Shown: positions 9,462-20,997 of the stretch, piece by piece | Position numbering within the stretch: position 1 is the first letter of the stretch | How the letters are laid out: each line of letters opens with the position of its first letter | Source of the DNA: Streptomyces capillispiralis | GTDB taxonomy: Bacteria; Actinomycetota; Actinomycetes; Streptomycetales; Streptomycetaceae | Reading direction: 5' to 3' | DNA length: 64,000 nucleotides | NCBI RefSeq assembly: GCF_007829875.1 | Contig: NZ_VIWV01000001.1 | Coordinates: 6,770,001 to 6,834,000, forward strand | Translations under genes and position numbers: made by a program | The notes under the pieces: model-generated | Told to the model about the DNA's origin: nothing | Databases searched by the model: none | What the model saw: only the letters and a program-made list of their open reading frames with translations

Positions 9462-10142
9462 GTGAGAAGCAGCGGCGACGGTACGGCTGGGGGTGCCCCC
9501 ACCCGCGGTGTCGGGGCGAGCGGGCCGTACCCTCCCCAGAGCTCTCGGTTCCCCTCGGCCGGGGGGTATCCCGCGCACGGCGGCGCCGTCGAACACGCTC
9601 AGCAGCGACCGACGGCCGTGCCGAGTGGAGGGGCGACGTCCATGGCGTCCGAGGAGATCGGCTACAGGGGCCCCACGGCCTGTGCCGCTGCCGGTATCAC
9701 CTACCGGCAGCTCGACTACTGGGCCCGTACGGGGCTGGTCGAGCCGAGCGTGCGGCCGGCCCACGGATCGGGGACGCAGCGGCTCTACAGCTTCCGCGAC
9801 GTCGTCGTCCTCAAGATCGTCAAGCGGTTCCTCGACACGGGTGTGTCCCTGCAGAACATCCGCACCGCCGTACGGCACCTGCGGGAGAGCGGCTTCAGCG
9901 ACCTGGAGCGCATGACGCTGATGAGCGACGGGGCCACGGTCTACGAGTGCAGCTCGCCCGACGAGGTGCACGCCCTGCTGCAAGGGGGCCAGGGCGTCTT
10001 CGGGATCGCCGTCGGCGTGGTCTGGCGGGACGTCGAGAGCGCGCTGTCGCAGCTGCACGGGGAGCGCGTCGACACCGGCGAGACCCTGGTCGGCCACAAC
10101 CCGATGGACGAGCTGGCGCGGCGGCGGAACAAGGCCGTCTGA
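9462..10142 (+). CDS. MerR family transcriptional regulator (Rv1830-like)
   Basis: About 226 residues. A disordered Gly/Pro/Ser-rich N-terminus (1-60) precedes the MerR winged helix (about 66-140) with GITYRQLDYWARTGLVEPS. The C-terminal half has VYECSSPDEVHALLQGG and GVFGIAVG. GTG 9462 has GGAGG five bases upstream and a promoter at 9403-9431. It is the second MerR gene of the conserved block upstream of gcvP. No effector-binding cysteines are evident. Confidence 0.86.
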   Translation: MRSSGDGTAGGAPTRGVGASGPYPPQSSRFPSAGGYPAHGGAVEHAQQRPTAVPSGGATSMASEEIGYRGPTACAAAGITYRQLDYWARTGLVEPSVRPAHGSGTQRLYSFRDVVVLKIVKRFLDTGVSLQNIRTAVRHLRESGFSDLERMTLMSDGATVYECSSPDEVHALLQGGQGVFGIAVGVVWRDVESALSQLHGERVDTGETLVGHNPMDELARRRNKAV

Positions 10143-10180
10143 GCACGGCACTGTCAGTGGCGTAGGGCAGCATCGGACAT

Positions 10181-11560
10181 GTGAGATCCGCGCCCACGAT
10201 CCTGCATCTCGACATGGACGCCTTCTTCGCCTCGGTGGAGCAGGCGTCCAAGCCGAGCCTGCGCGGGAAGGCCGTCGTGGTGGGCGGGCTCGGGCCGCGC
10301 GGTGTGGTCGCCACCGCCTCCTACGAGGCCCGGGTCTTCGGCGTCCACTCGGCGATGCCCATGGCGCAGGCCCGCCGGCTCGCGCCGAACGCCGCGTACC
10401 TGGTGCCGCGGTTCGCCCTCTACCGGTCGATCAGCGAACAGGTGATGGGGCTGCTGCGGGACCTGTCGCCCCTGGTGGAGCCGCTCAGCCTCGATGAGGC
10501 GTTCGTGGACCTGGAGGCGGGCGGCACGGCCTGGGACGAGCGGTCGGCGCGCCTGGCCGGGGCGAGGCTGCGGGCCGACATACGGGCGGTCACGGGGCTC
10601 ACCGGCTCGGTGGGACTCGCGGCCTCCAAGATGCTGGCGAAGATCGCCTCGGAGCGGGCGAAGCCGGACGGGCTGGTGCTGATCGAGCCGGGCACCGAGC
10701 GCGCCCTGCTGGGGCCGCTGTCGGTGCGGACGCTGCCGGGCGTGGGCCCGGCGACCGGCGACCACCTGCGGCGGGCGGGCATCCACACCGTCGACGAACT
10801 CGCCGAGGCCGGCGAGGACGAGCTCGTACGGCTGCTGGGCAAGGCCCACGGGCACGCGCTGTACGCGATGGCGCTGGCGCGGGACGAGCGGGCCGTGGTG
10901 GCCGAGCGGGAGACGAAGTCGGTGTCGGTCGAGGACACCTATGACGTGGACATCCACGACCGGGTGCGGGTCGGGACCGAGGTGCGGCGGCTCGCGGACC
11001 GGTGTGTGAGCAGGCTGCGGGGGGCGGGGCTGTCCGGGCGCACCATCGTGCTGAAGGTGCGGCGCTACGACTTCTCGACACTCACCCGGTCGGAGACGCT
11101 GCGCGGGCCCACGGACGATCCGGCGGTGGTGCGGGAGGCCGCGGCGCGGCTGCTGGACTCGGTCGACACGACGGGCGGGGTGCGGCTGCTGGGCGTGGGG
11201 GTCAGCGGACTGGCCGACTACACGCAGGAGGACCTGTTCGCGCAGGCGGCGGGTGCGCGCGAGGACGGACCGGGCGACGAGGAGCCCGAGACCGCGCCCG
11301 TGCCGGAGCGGCAGGCGCCCGCGGAGCGGCGATGGCCGGCGGGACACGACGTGCGGCACACCGAGTACGGGCACGGGTGGGTGCAGGGCAGCGGGCTGGG
11401 CCGGGTCACGGTGCGCTTCGAGACCCCCGACTCGCAGCCCGGCCGGGTGAAGACCTTCCGAACCGACGATCCGGCCCTGGAGCCCGCAGAACCGCTTCCG
11501 CTGGTCCGCCGAAGACCCGATGCGGCGGAGGACGGGGGCGCCGGGGGCGCGGGCGGGTGA
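10181..11560 (+). CDS. dinB: DNA polymerase IV (Y family)
   Basis: About 459 residues. Catalytic carboxylates are in HLDMDAFFASVEQ (about 8-20) and SLDEAFVDLE (about 103-112). A helix-hairpin-helix-like LPGVGPATGDHLRRAGI and the little-finger domain follow. The C-terminal extension has a second small conserved block (HTEYGHGWVQGSGLGRVTVR) found in actinobacterial DinB1-type enzymes. Function: translesion synthesis. No canonical beta-clamp motif was identified by eye. GTG 10181 lies 38 bp after the MerR stop. Confidence 0.93.
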   Translation: MRSAPTILHLDMDAFFASVEQASKPSLRGKAVVVGGLGPRGVVATASYEARVFGVHSAMPMAQARRLAPNAAYLVPRFALYRSISEQVMGLLRDLSPLVEPLSLDEAFVDLEAGGTAWDERSARLAGARLRADIRAVTGLTGSVGLAASKMLAKIASERAKPDGLVLIEPGTERALLGPLSVRTLPGVGPATGDHLRRAGIHTVDELAEAGEDELVRLLGKAHGHALYAMALARDERAVVAERETKSVSVEDTYDVDIHDRVRVGTEVRRLADRCVSRLRGAGLSGRTIVLKVRRYDFSTLTRSETLRGPTDDPAVVREAAARLLDSVDTTGGVRLLGVGVSGLADYTQEDLFAQAAGAREDGPGDEEPETAPVPERQAPAERRWPAGHDVRHTEYGHGWVQGSGLGRVTVRFETPDSQPGRVKTFRTDDPALEPAEPLPLVRRRPDAAEDGGAGGAGG

Positions 11561-11582
11561 CCGGAAGCGGGGGGCGAGCGGA

Positions 11583-11957
11583 TCAGGCCGTTTCGTCCCG
11601 GCCCGCCAGTTTGCCGAAGGAGTGGTCCGGCAGCGGGGGAGGGGCGGCGATGTCCAGGCCGTAGTGGTGGTAGAGCTGGAGTTCCTGTTCGGGGGAGAGA
11701 TGACGGCCCACGCCGAAGTCGGGGGCGTCCTTGATCAGGGCGCGTTCGAAGGGGACGTGGAGGGCGCCGTCGATCAGCTCGCTGGGCTCCAGGGGGACGA
11801 AGGCGTCCCTGCTGAACAGCCCGGTGCGTATCGCCGCCCACTCCGGGACGCCGGTGGCGTCGTCGAGATAGACCTCGTCGATCGTGCCGATCCGGGTTCC
11901 GTTGCGGTCGAACGCCTTGCGGCCGATCAGGTGGCGCGGATCGATGTCGGTCTGCAC
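11583..11957 (-). CDS. PRC-barrel domain protein
   Basis: About 124 residues. The N-terminal half is a PRC-barrel (IGRKAFDRNGTRIGTIDEVY, then PEWAAIRTGLF and FVPL). The C-terminus has LSPEQELQLYHHYGLD, a short segment often seen in actinobacterial PRC proteins. GTG 11957 is chosen because GGAGG lies four bases upstream; the ATG at 11984 has no ribosome-binding site. It is divergent from the gcvP riboswitch region. Function unknown. Confidence 0.8.
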   Translation of the reverse strand: MQTDIDPRHLIGRKAFDRNGTRIGTIDEVYLDDATGVPEWAAIRTGLFSRDAFVPLEPSELIDGALHVPFERALIKDAPDFGVGRHLSPEQELQLYHHYGLDIAAPPPLPDHSFGKLAGRDETA

Positions 11958-12076
11958 GGGCCCTCCACTGGTCGCACAATCCATCCGTAAGCACTACAGA
12001 ACGGCACAATCGGCGGAGCGGCCACTCGAAAGTTCCGCCGCTGTGCTCGCTGGTAGGCTGGCAAACGGCTGCTGAC

Positions 12077-12275
12077 CCCGTGCGGGAGAGCCCTCCGGAC
12101 ACCATCGGGGGCGCCGAAGGAGCAAATCCTCCCCGGAATCTCTCAGGCACACGTACCGCACGGACGAGGTCACTCTGGAAAGCAGGGCGGGTGTCGACGG
12201 CTTCCGCTCTCACCGACGGTGAAAGCCGGGTGCCCTGGGGCGTCCGGTGAAGCTCTCAGGTTGAGATGACAGAGG
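12077..12275 (+). promoter_or_regulatory. Tandem glycine riboswitch
   Basis: Two consecutive glycine aptamers. The first (about 12077-12163) has GCGGGAGAG, GGCGCCGAAGGAGCAA and ATCTCTCAGGCAC. The second (about 12171-12275) has ACTCTGGAAAGC, CACCGACGGTGAAAGCC and AGCTCTCAGGTTGAGATGAC. They are joined by a short linker and lie about 65 nt upstream of gcvP. A possible -10 box TAGGCT at 12054-12059 would place the transcript start just before aptamer 1. Glycine binding normally switches the downstream glycine-cleavage gene on. Confidence 0.9.
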
Positions 12276-12341
12276 GGGAGGCCGTCCGGGCACCCGCGCC
12301 GTGGTGCCCCTCGAAGGTCGTCAGACCAGGAGGCCTCCGCA

Positions 12342-15227
<2,886 letters not shown>

Positions 15228-15245
15228 TCCGGCGCGATCGAGTAA

Positions 15246-15285
15246 GAGGGCCCCGCCCCGGCCACACGGCCGGGGCGGGGCCCTC
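15246..15285. terminator. Bidirectional terminator between gcvP and modC
   Basis: A perfect 18-bp stem, GAGGGCCCCGCCCCGGCC (15246-15263) with its complement (15268-15285), and an ACAC loop. It sits between two convergent genes, 18 bp after the gcvP stop. Confidence 0.85.
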
Positions 15286-15296
15286 CGCCGTTCCCG

Positions 15297-16391
15297 TCAC
15301 GCCGGGTACGCGTGCGTCTGGGTCGCCTTCACCGCCGCCCAGACGGGTGCGCCCGGGTGCAGATCGAGTTCGGCCGCGGCGACCGCGGTCAGGTCGGCCG
15401 TCAGCGCCAGCTCGCCGGTCAGCTCCGCGCGGATCTGGTCGCCGTGGGTCTCCAGCCCGGCGACCGCGCACTGCCAGAGGTTGCGGGCGCTGGAGCCGGT
15501 GGGCCGGTCCCGGTACAGGGTGACGGCGCCGGGCGGGAACGCCACGAAGGCCGGGCCGGTGAGGTCCTCCGTGGTGCTCACGGAGGGGCCCGCGTCGAGG
15601 CGGACGGTGTGGCCGTCGGCGTGCCCGCGGTACAGGTTGAGGCCGACCAGCTGGGCGACGTACTCGGTGCGCGGGTGGCGGGCGATGTCGGAGGGGGTGC
15701 CCTCCTGCACGATCCGGCCGTGCTCCACCACCACCAGGCGGTCGGCCAGCACCATGGCGTCCAGCGGGTCGTGCGTGACCAGGACGGCGACGGCCTCGAA
15801 GGCGGCCAGATGACGGCGGAGCCCGGCGCGCACCTCCAGACGGGTGCGGGCGTCCAGGGCCGCGAGCGGTTCGTCCAGGAGCAGCAGCCGGGGGCGGGTG
15901 GCCAGAGCGCGGGCGAGCGCCACGCGCTGGGCCTGCCCGCCCGACAGACGGCGGGGTTTCGCCCCCGCGTGCTCGGCCAGCCCCATGCGCTCCAGCCAGG
16001 CGGCGGCCTGGGCCCGCGCCTGAGCCTTGCCCGCGCCCCGGCAGCGCGGTCCGAAGGCCACGTTGTCGAGCGCGGTGAGGTGCGGGAACAGCAGGTAGTC
16101 CTGGAAGACCACCCCCACCGGGCGCGACTCGGGGGGCCTGCGGCGCAGGTCCGCGCCGTCCAGCCGCAGATGCCCGGCGGTGAGGGGGGCGAGGCCCGCG
16201 AGGGCGCGCAGGGCGGTGGTCTTGCCGGCGCCGTTCGGGCCGAGCAGGGCGACGACGTCGCCCGGCGCCGCGGTCAGCGCGATGTCCAGGCGGAACGAGC
16301 CGCGGTCCACGACGAGTCGCGCGTCCAGGCCCTCGGCACCGGGCTCCGGCACGGGCCCCTTCCCGGGACGCGGTGGCACGGCTTCGGGCAT
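15297..16391 (-). CDS. modC: Molybdate ABC transporter ATP-binding protein
   Basis: About 364 residues. Walker A GPNGAGKTT, signature LSGGQAQRVALARAL, Walker B LLLLDEPLAALD and H-loop VTHDP are all intact. The C-terminal 70 residues form a molybdate-binding TOBE/Mop-like domain (LTADLTAVAAAELDLHPG). ATG 16391 lies 5 bp after the modB stop, so the genes are in one operon (modA-modB-modC). Sulfate or tungstate as substrate cannot be excluded, but the TOBE regulator upstream favours molybdate. Confidence 0.9.
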   Translation of the reverse strand: MPEAVPPRPGKGPVPEPGAEGLDARLVVDRGSFRLDIALTAAPGDVVALLGPNGAGKTTALRALAGLAPLTAGHLRLDGADLRRRPPESRPVGVVFQDYLLFPHLTALDNVAFGPRCRGAGKAQARAQAAAWLERMGLAEHAGAKPRRLSGGQAQRVALARALATRPRLLLLDEPLAALDARTRLEVRAGLRRHLAAFEAVAVLVTHDPLDAMVLADRLVVVEHGRIVQEGTPSDIARHPRTEYVAQLVGLNLYRGHADGHTVRLDAGPSVSTTEDLTGPAFVAFPPGAVTLYRDRPTGSSARNLWQCAVAGLETHGDQIRAELTGELALTADLTAVAAAELDLHPGAPVWAAVKATQTHAYPA

Positions 16392-16396
16392 GGGCG

Positions 16397-17209
16397 TCAG
16401 ACCGTCCTCATCCAGCGGTCCCGCAGCCCGGCCAGTACGGCGATGGACACCGCCAGCAGGACCAGGCTGAGGGCGATCGCGGCGGCCGGGTCGTTCTGCA
16501 GGGCGAGGTAGACCGCGAGCGGCATGGTCTGGGTGCGGCCGGGGAAGTTGCCGGCGAAGGTGATCGTCGCGCCGAACTCCCCGAGCGCCCGGGCCCAGGC
16601 CAGCACGGCGCCCGCCGCGACGCCGGGCGCGATCAGCGGCAGGGTGACCCGGCGGAACGCGGTGAAGCGGGAGGCGCCCAGTGTGGTGGCCGCCTCCTCG
16701 TAGCGCGGGTCGGCGGCCCGCAGGGTGCCCTCGACGCTGATGACGAGGAACGGCATCGCCACGAACGTCTCGGCGAGCACGACGCCGGTGGTGGTGAAGG
16801 GCAGGGTGATGCCGAACCAGGCGTCCAGCCACTGGCCGACGACCCCGTTGCGGCCCAGCGCGAGCAGCAGGGCCACGCCGCCCACCACCGGGGGCAGCAC
16901 CAGGGGGAGCGTCACCAGGGCGCGGACCAGGGCCCGGCCCGGGAAGTCCGTGCGGGCCAGCAGCCAGGCCAGGGGGACGCCGACGACCAGACTCAGGGCG
17001 GTCGCCGTGGTGGCGCAGAACAGCGACAGGCGCAGCGCCTCCCACACCGCGGGACGGGTCAGCTGCTCGGGCAGGCTGTGCCAGGGGGCGCGGACGAGGA
17101 GGGCGAGGAGGGGGACGACGAGGAAGGCCAGGCCGAGGAGGGCCGGCACGAGGAGGGCCGGGGGGACACCGCGACGCGGGGTGCGGGAGGCGGCCGGGGC
17201 GGGGGTCAC
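16397..17209 (-). CDS. modB: Molybdate ABC transporter permease
   Basis: About 270 residues with five to six hydrophobic helices and the permease EAA loop EEAATTLGASRFTAFRRVTL followed by LPLIAPG. GTG 17209 overlaps the modA stop by 4 bp (GTGA on the minus strand), showing translational coupling. It forms the membrane channel that partners ModC. Confidence 0.92.
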   Translation of the reverse strand: MTPAPAASRTPRRGVPPALLVPALLGLAFLVVPLLALLVRAPWHSLPEQLTRPAVWEALRLSLFCATTATALSLVVGVPLAWLLARTDFPGRALVRALVTLPLVLPPVVGGVALLLALGRNGVVGQWLDAWFGITLPFTTTGVVLAETFVAMPFLVISVEGTLRAADPRYEEAATTLGASRFTAFRRVTLPLIAPGVAAGAVLAWARALGEFGATITFAGNFPGRTQTMPLAVYLALQNDPAAAIALSLVLLAVSIAVLAGLRDRWMRTV

Positions 17210-18012
17210 GGCCGCAGGAATCCGGCGTCGTCGAGGACCTTCCGGCCCTCGGGCGACTTCACCAGTGCCATGAAGGCCTTGGCCGCCGACGGGTTGGGGG
17301 CGTCGTCGAGCAGGGCGATCGGGCAGTCGTTGACGGCCTCGGCGGACTCCGGGAACTCCACGCCCTCCACCTTGTCACCGGCCGCCCTCACATCCGTGCG
17401 GTACACGACGGCGGCGTCGGCCTCCTTCAGCTCGACCTTCGTCAAGGCGCTCTTGACGTCCTGCTCGTAGGAGACGGGCGTCAGTCCGACGCCGGCGGCT
17501 TTCAGGGCCGTCCGCGCGGCCGCGCCGCAGGGCACCGTCGCGTCGCACAGGACGACCTTGAGGCCGGACGCCGTCAGGTCGCCGAGGGAGTCGATGCCGT
17601 GCGGGTTGCCCGGGACGGTGGCGATCTGCAGCCGGTTGCGGGCGAAGGTGCTCGGGCTGCCCGCCGTGCGCCCGCGGTCCGCGACGAGCGCCATGGTCTT
17701 CGCGCTGGCCGCCGCGAAGACGTCGGCCGGGGCGCCGTTGTCGATGCCGGCCGCCAGCGCGTCGCTGCCGCCGAAGTTGAAGGTGACCTCGGTCCCCGGG
17801 TGCTCCTTCTCGAACCGCTCTCCCAGTGTCGTGAAGCTTTCCTGCAGCGAGGCGGCCGCGAAGACGGTGACGGTGCCGGTGGGGCCGTCCCCGGCGGCGT
17901 CCCGGGACGCGTCCGGTCCGGACGCGGAGCAGCCGCCGAGCGTCAGCACGGCGACGGCCCCGGCGCCCGCGAGCCGACGGGAACGGCGGGTCCGGTGAGC
18001 GGAACGGGTCAT
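17206..18012 (-). CDS. modA: Molybdate ABC transporter substrate-binding lipoprotein
   Basis: About 268 residues. The signal peptide begins with an Arg-rich n-region (RTRRSRR), a hydrophobic core and lipobox LGGC, so it is a lipid-anchored binding protein. ModA hallmarks include VFAAASLQESF, NFGGSDALAAGI, ADVFAAAS and VVYRTDVRAAGD. The mature start after the cysteine is Ser/Asp-rich linker. ATG 18012 is followed directly by the n-region. First gene of modABC. Confidence 0.92.
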   Translation of the reverse strand: MTRSAHRTRRSRRLAGAGAVAVLTLGGCSASGPDASRDAAGDGPTGTVTVFAAASLQESFTTLGERFEKEHPGTEVTFNFGGSDALAAGIDNGAPADVFAAASAKTMALVADRGRTAGSPSTFARNRLQIATVPGNPHGIDSLGDLTASGLKVVLCDATVPCGAAARTALKAAGVGLTPVSYEQDVKSALTKVELKEADAAVVYRTDVRAAGDKVEGVEFPESAEAVNDCPIALLDDAPNPSAAKAFMALVKSPEGRKVLDDAGFLRP

Positions 18013-18070
18013 CGCGTGGCACTCCCTCTCGGGCCGGGGGGAAGGGCCTCCGGAACCTTCCCCTGCGCCG

Positions 18071-18076
18071 ATCATA
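18071..18076 (-). promoter_or_regulatory. Putative -10 box upstream of modA
   Basis: On the minus strand the sequence TATGAT matches the -10 consensus and lies about 60 bp upstream of modA. No convincing -35 is seen. A weak inverted repeat (CTG...CAG) lies just upstream and could be a regulator site. Confidence 0.35.
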
Positions 18077-18176
18077 CTGACGCATCTGCCAGGCGGCATG
18101 CCCCTGTGGGTTCGCATGAGCCAGGAAGGAGGACGAAGGGGTGCGCATGTGCGTTCACATAGCAGGCCCGCTCCGG

Positions 18177-18572
18177 TCAGGTGCGGTCGATATGGACATT
18201 CGTCGACTTCACGCGTGCGGTGGCCTCCACACCGACCTCCAGGCCCAGTTCCTCGACCGCCTCCCGGGTGAGCAGCGAGACCAGTCGGTGCGGGCCGGCC
18301 TGGATCTCGACCTGGGCGGCGACGTCGCCCAGCTTGATCGCGGTGACGATGCCGGGGAAGGCGTTGCGCGCGGAGGTGTACGGGGTCCCTTCCTCGACGG
18401 TGCCCGCCTTGGCGAGCTCCACGGAGAACGCGGCCAGGTCCCGCCCGTCCACGACCCGCCGTCCGCCGTCGTCCCGGTGGGTGGTAAGGCGCCCCGCGTC
18501 CGCCCAGCGGCGGGCGGTGTCCGGGCTCACTCCGAGCAGCCTCGCTGCCTGGCCGATCGTGTAGGACTGCAT
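18177..18572 (-). CDS. HTH-TOBE molybdenum-binding regulator
   Basis: About 131 residues. The N-terminal excisionase/MerR-like helix-turn-helix (YTIGQAARLLGVSPDTARRW, residues 4-23) is joined to a single TOBE domain (about 65-131) with NAFPGIVTAIKLGDVAAQVE and VKSTNVHI. TOBE domains bind molybdate, so this should be the oxyanion sensor for the modABC genes that follow in the same direction after 164 bp. GTG 18581 is an alternative start. Confidence 0.82.
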   Translation of the reverse strand: MQSYTIGQAARLLGVSPDTARRWADAGRLTTHRDDGGRRVVDGRDLAAFSVELAKAGTVEEGTPYTSARNAFPGIVTAIKLGDVAAQVEIQAGPHRLVSLLTREAVEELGLEVGVEATARVKSTNVHIDRT

Positions 18573-18675
18573 GCCGGTCACGATAGGGCGCGCCGCGGGT
18601 GTGCGGCGGGCGGGGGCGGCGGGGCACGGCGCCGGGCCGCACCGGACCGGGGGCCCGCGTGCCGTCCGGAAGGGC

Positions 18676-19755
18676 TCAAGCAGCCGTGCCGGGAGCGGCC
18701 GTGCTCGCCCGGACGATCAGCTCCGTGCCCAGTTCCACGCGGGGGGAGTCCGGCTGTTCGCCCCGGGTGAGGCGGAGCACGGTGTGGACAGCGAGCCGGC
18801 CCATGTCGGCGAGGGGCCGGCGGACCGTGGTCAGCGGCGGGGCCGACGAGCGGACCTCCGGGAGGTCGTCGAAGCCGGCCACGCTCATGTCCTGCGGCAC
18901 CCTGAGCCCTCGGCCGCGCAGCGCCTCGGCCGGGCCCAGCGCCATCCGGTCGCCAGCCGCGAACAGCGCGGTCGGCGGCTCCGGCAGGTCCAGCAGGGCG
19001 GCGCAGCCGGCGAAGCCGGACTCCGGGGGGAAGTCGCCGGGGACGACCAGCGACGCGTCCAGCGGGACACCGGCGCGTTCCGGTGCCGCCCGGTGGCCGT
19101 CGAGCCGGGCGCGGGAGCAGAGCAGGCGCGGCGGTCCGGCGATCAGGCCGATCCTGCGGTGCCCGAGCGCCGGCAGGTGGTCGGTGGCGGCCATGCCGCC
19201 CGACCAGTTGGCGGCGCCGATGGTGGGCAGGTCCAGCGCGGGGGAGCCCGCCGGGTCCACGACCACCAGCGGCACCCCGAGGACGCGCAGCTCCTCGTGG
19301 AGCGGGGGTTCCAGTGCCGAGGTCACGAGGATCACGCCGTCGGACGCGCGCGCCCGCAGGGTGCGCATCCACTCCCGGGCGTCGCCGGAGCGGCCGTGGA
19401 CCGCCGACACCACGGTGCCCACCCCGGCGTCGTGGGCGACCTCCTCCACCCCGCGGATGATCTCCACGGCCCAGGGGCTGTCCAGGTCGTTGAAGACCAG
19501 GTCGAGCAGGGCGGCACGCGAGGGCGAGGTGGTGGGGCGCTTGTGGTGGCCCTGCCGGCGCAGCAGGTCCTCGACCCGGGCCCGGGTCCGCGGGGAGACG
19601 TCGGAGCGGCCGTCGACCACGCGGGAGACGGTCGGCACGGAGACGCCGGCCCGCCGGGCGATCTCCGTGATCGTGACTCTGCCGCCGGCGTCGGCCCCCT
19701 GTGCTGCCACTTGCCCGGGGGAGCCGCCGGTCACGCCTTCCGTGCGGCGGACCAC
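18676..19755 (-). CDS. LacI family transcriptional regulator
   Basis: About 359 residues from GTG 19755; GTG 19710 is an equally plausible start. The helix-turn-helix ITEIARRAGVSVPTVSRVVD and hinge region are followed by a periplasmic-binding-like effector domain (VFNDLDSPWAVEIIRGVEE, GVILVTSALEPP, SVAGFDDLPE). Such regulators usually respond to a sugar. No transporter or sugar enzyme lies next to it, so its target cannot be inferred from neighbours. Confidence 0.88.
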   Translation of the reverse strand: MVRRTEGVTGGSPGQVAAQGADAGGRVTITEIARRAGVSVPTVSRVVDGRSDVSPRTRARVEDLLRRQGHHKRPTTSPSRAALLDLVFNDLDSPWAVEIIRGVEEVAHDAGVGTVVSAVHGRSGDAREWMRTLRARASDGVILVTSALEPPLHEELRVLGVPLVVVDPAGSPALDLPTIGAANWSGGMAATDHLPALGHRRIGLIAGPPRLLCSRARLDGHRAAPERAGVPLDASLVVPGDFPPESGFAGCAALLDLPEPPTALFAAGDRMALGPAEALRGRGLRVPQDMSVAGFDDLPEVRSSAPPLTTVRRPLADMGRLAVHTVLRLTRGEQPDSPRVELGTELIVRASTAAPGTAA

Positions 19756-19855
19756 GGTGAGTGAGCCACCGCGGACACGCGTCGGGGCCGGTTCGCAGGA
19801 GGTCCCGCGGTCCGGCCCCTGGGGTCGCCGGGCGGTTCCGTCCGCCCGGTCGTGC

Positions 19856-20056
19856 TCAGGCGGTGGTCAGGCTGGCGCTGCGAGGGCGCTGCGGGGCGAT
19901 GATCCTGCCGTCGGGCAGAAGCTCGCCGGTGTCCTCGAAGAGCACGACACCGTTGCACAGCAGGCTCCAGCCCTGCTCCGGGTGGTGCGCCACGAGGCGG
20001 GCGGATTCCCGGTCGGCGGAGTCGGCTGAGGGGCACGGTGGCTGGTGCTGGCACAT
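19856..20056 (-). CDS. DUF5999 family small protein
   Basis: About 66 residues beginning MCQHQPPCPSADSADRE and containing HPEQGWSLLCNGVVLFEDTG and LLPDGRIIAP. The pattern matches a small protein family widespread in Streptomyces. The N-terminal C-x3-(P)-P-C pair and two histidines might bind a metal, but this is a guess. ATG 20056 is preferred to longer forms because the family starts with MCQH. Function unknown. Confidence 0.75.
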   Translation of the reverse strand: MCQHQPPCPSADSADRESARLVAHHPEQGWSLLCNGVVLFEDTGELLPDGRIIAPQRPRSASLTTA

Positions 20057-20412
20057 GGGTGGGTTCTCTCGCTCTGTGGTGGCCTGTGAGTCGGCTGTCG
20101 TGTCAGTTCCGCGGCGTGAAGCTTCGTTCATGACCGCCCCCCGTTGTGATAAGTCGGTCGGAAACCAGTGTTGCCCCACGGACACCGATCCGCAGGGATT
20201 TCGCGGCACCGCTCCTCACAGGTTGATGACGCGTCACCCGCGCGGACGGTTCACCTCAACTGCACCGTCCCTTCGGGTGGTTCGACGTGGCCCGATGGGG
20301 CTAGGCCCTGTCCTGGCCCCGGTCGTCGGCAGAACGTGGTCCGGCCGGGCCGGGGGACGGGCGCGCCCCGCCGCCCGCGGGTGCGGGCGGCGGGGCACAC
20401 GGGGGTGGACGG
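20057..20412. other. Intergenic region with one strong hairpin
   Basis: 356 bp between two minus-strand genes. No convincing small gene is seen. The left two thirds is lower in GC and probably holds the promoter of the DUF5999 gene. The right end carries the terminator listed at 20365-20396. Confidence 0.5.
20365..20396 (-). terminator. Hairpin terminator after hypothetical gene
   Basis: A perfect 14-bp stem, GCCCCGCCGCCCGC (20365-20378) with its complement (20383-20396), and a 4-nt loop, 16 bp beyond the stop of the upstream minus-strand gene. Confidence 0.75.
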
Positions 20413-20997
20413 TCAGGCGGGGGAGCCGAGCAGACGGGTCGGTGCCACGCGGTGGGTCAGGACCGGAAGCAGTTCGGTGACCCGGTGCGGGCGGTGGGCC
20501 GCGATGCCGGGCGGGGCCGGCGCGAGCGGGACGAGCAGATCGGTGGCGGCCGGGTCACCGGTGGCGCCGTCCGCGGTGGTGTCGCCGTGCAGCCAGAGCG
20601 CCAGCATGTAGAGGCCGGGCACCGACAGCAGCCGGGGCTGGTACGGCTGGGCCATCGCCTCGGCCTGGCGCAGCGCGAGTTCGGTGGACGTGATGTAAGG
20701 GCCCTCGAAGAAGCGGGAGAAGGCCCAGCCGTCGGCGGTGAGCACGGTGTCCGCGGCGGCCACCGCGCGGTCGCCGGTGCGGATCAGGAAACGCCACCCG
20801 GCCAGCCGTGTCGAGGTCCCGCCGTCGGCGGTGACCCGGTCCAGGACGTGGACGGGAAGCGGCACCTCGGGTGAGGCGGGTCCCGAGGCGCCGAGCAGGG
20901 AGGGAGTTCGGGCTTCGCGGACCGCGGCCGGTGAGGAGAGCGCGGTCAGGACGGAACGCAGTGCGGGCGCGGGAGCCGGGGGGACATGCAGCGGCAT
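20413..20997 (-). CDS. Hypothetical protein
   Basis: About 194 residues; family not recognised. There is no signal peptide or membrane segment. An Ala/Pro-rich N-terminus leads to a globular part with GWRFLIRTGDRAVAAADTV, GWAFSRFFEGPYI and LYMLALWLHGD, then a short Pro-rich C-terminus. ATG 20997 has GAGAGGCG upstream. The codon pattern is that of a real high-GC gene. It is divergent from the glutamate-cysteine-ligase-like gene, separated by about 560 bp. Confidence 0.65.
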   Translation of the reverse strand: MPLHVPPAPAPALRSVLTALSSPAAVREARTPSLLGASGPASPEVPLPVHVLDRVTADGGTSTRLAGWRFLIRTGDRAVAAADTVLTADGWAFSRFFEGPYITSTELALRQAEAMAQPYQPRLLSVPGLYMLALWLHGDTTADGATGDPAATDLLVPLAPAPPGIAAHRPHRVTELLPVLTHRVAPTRLLGSPA

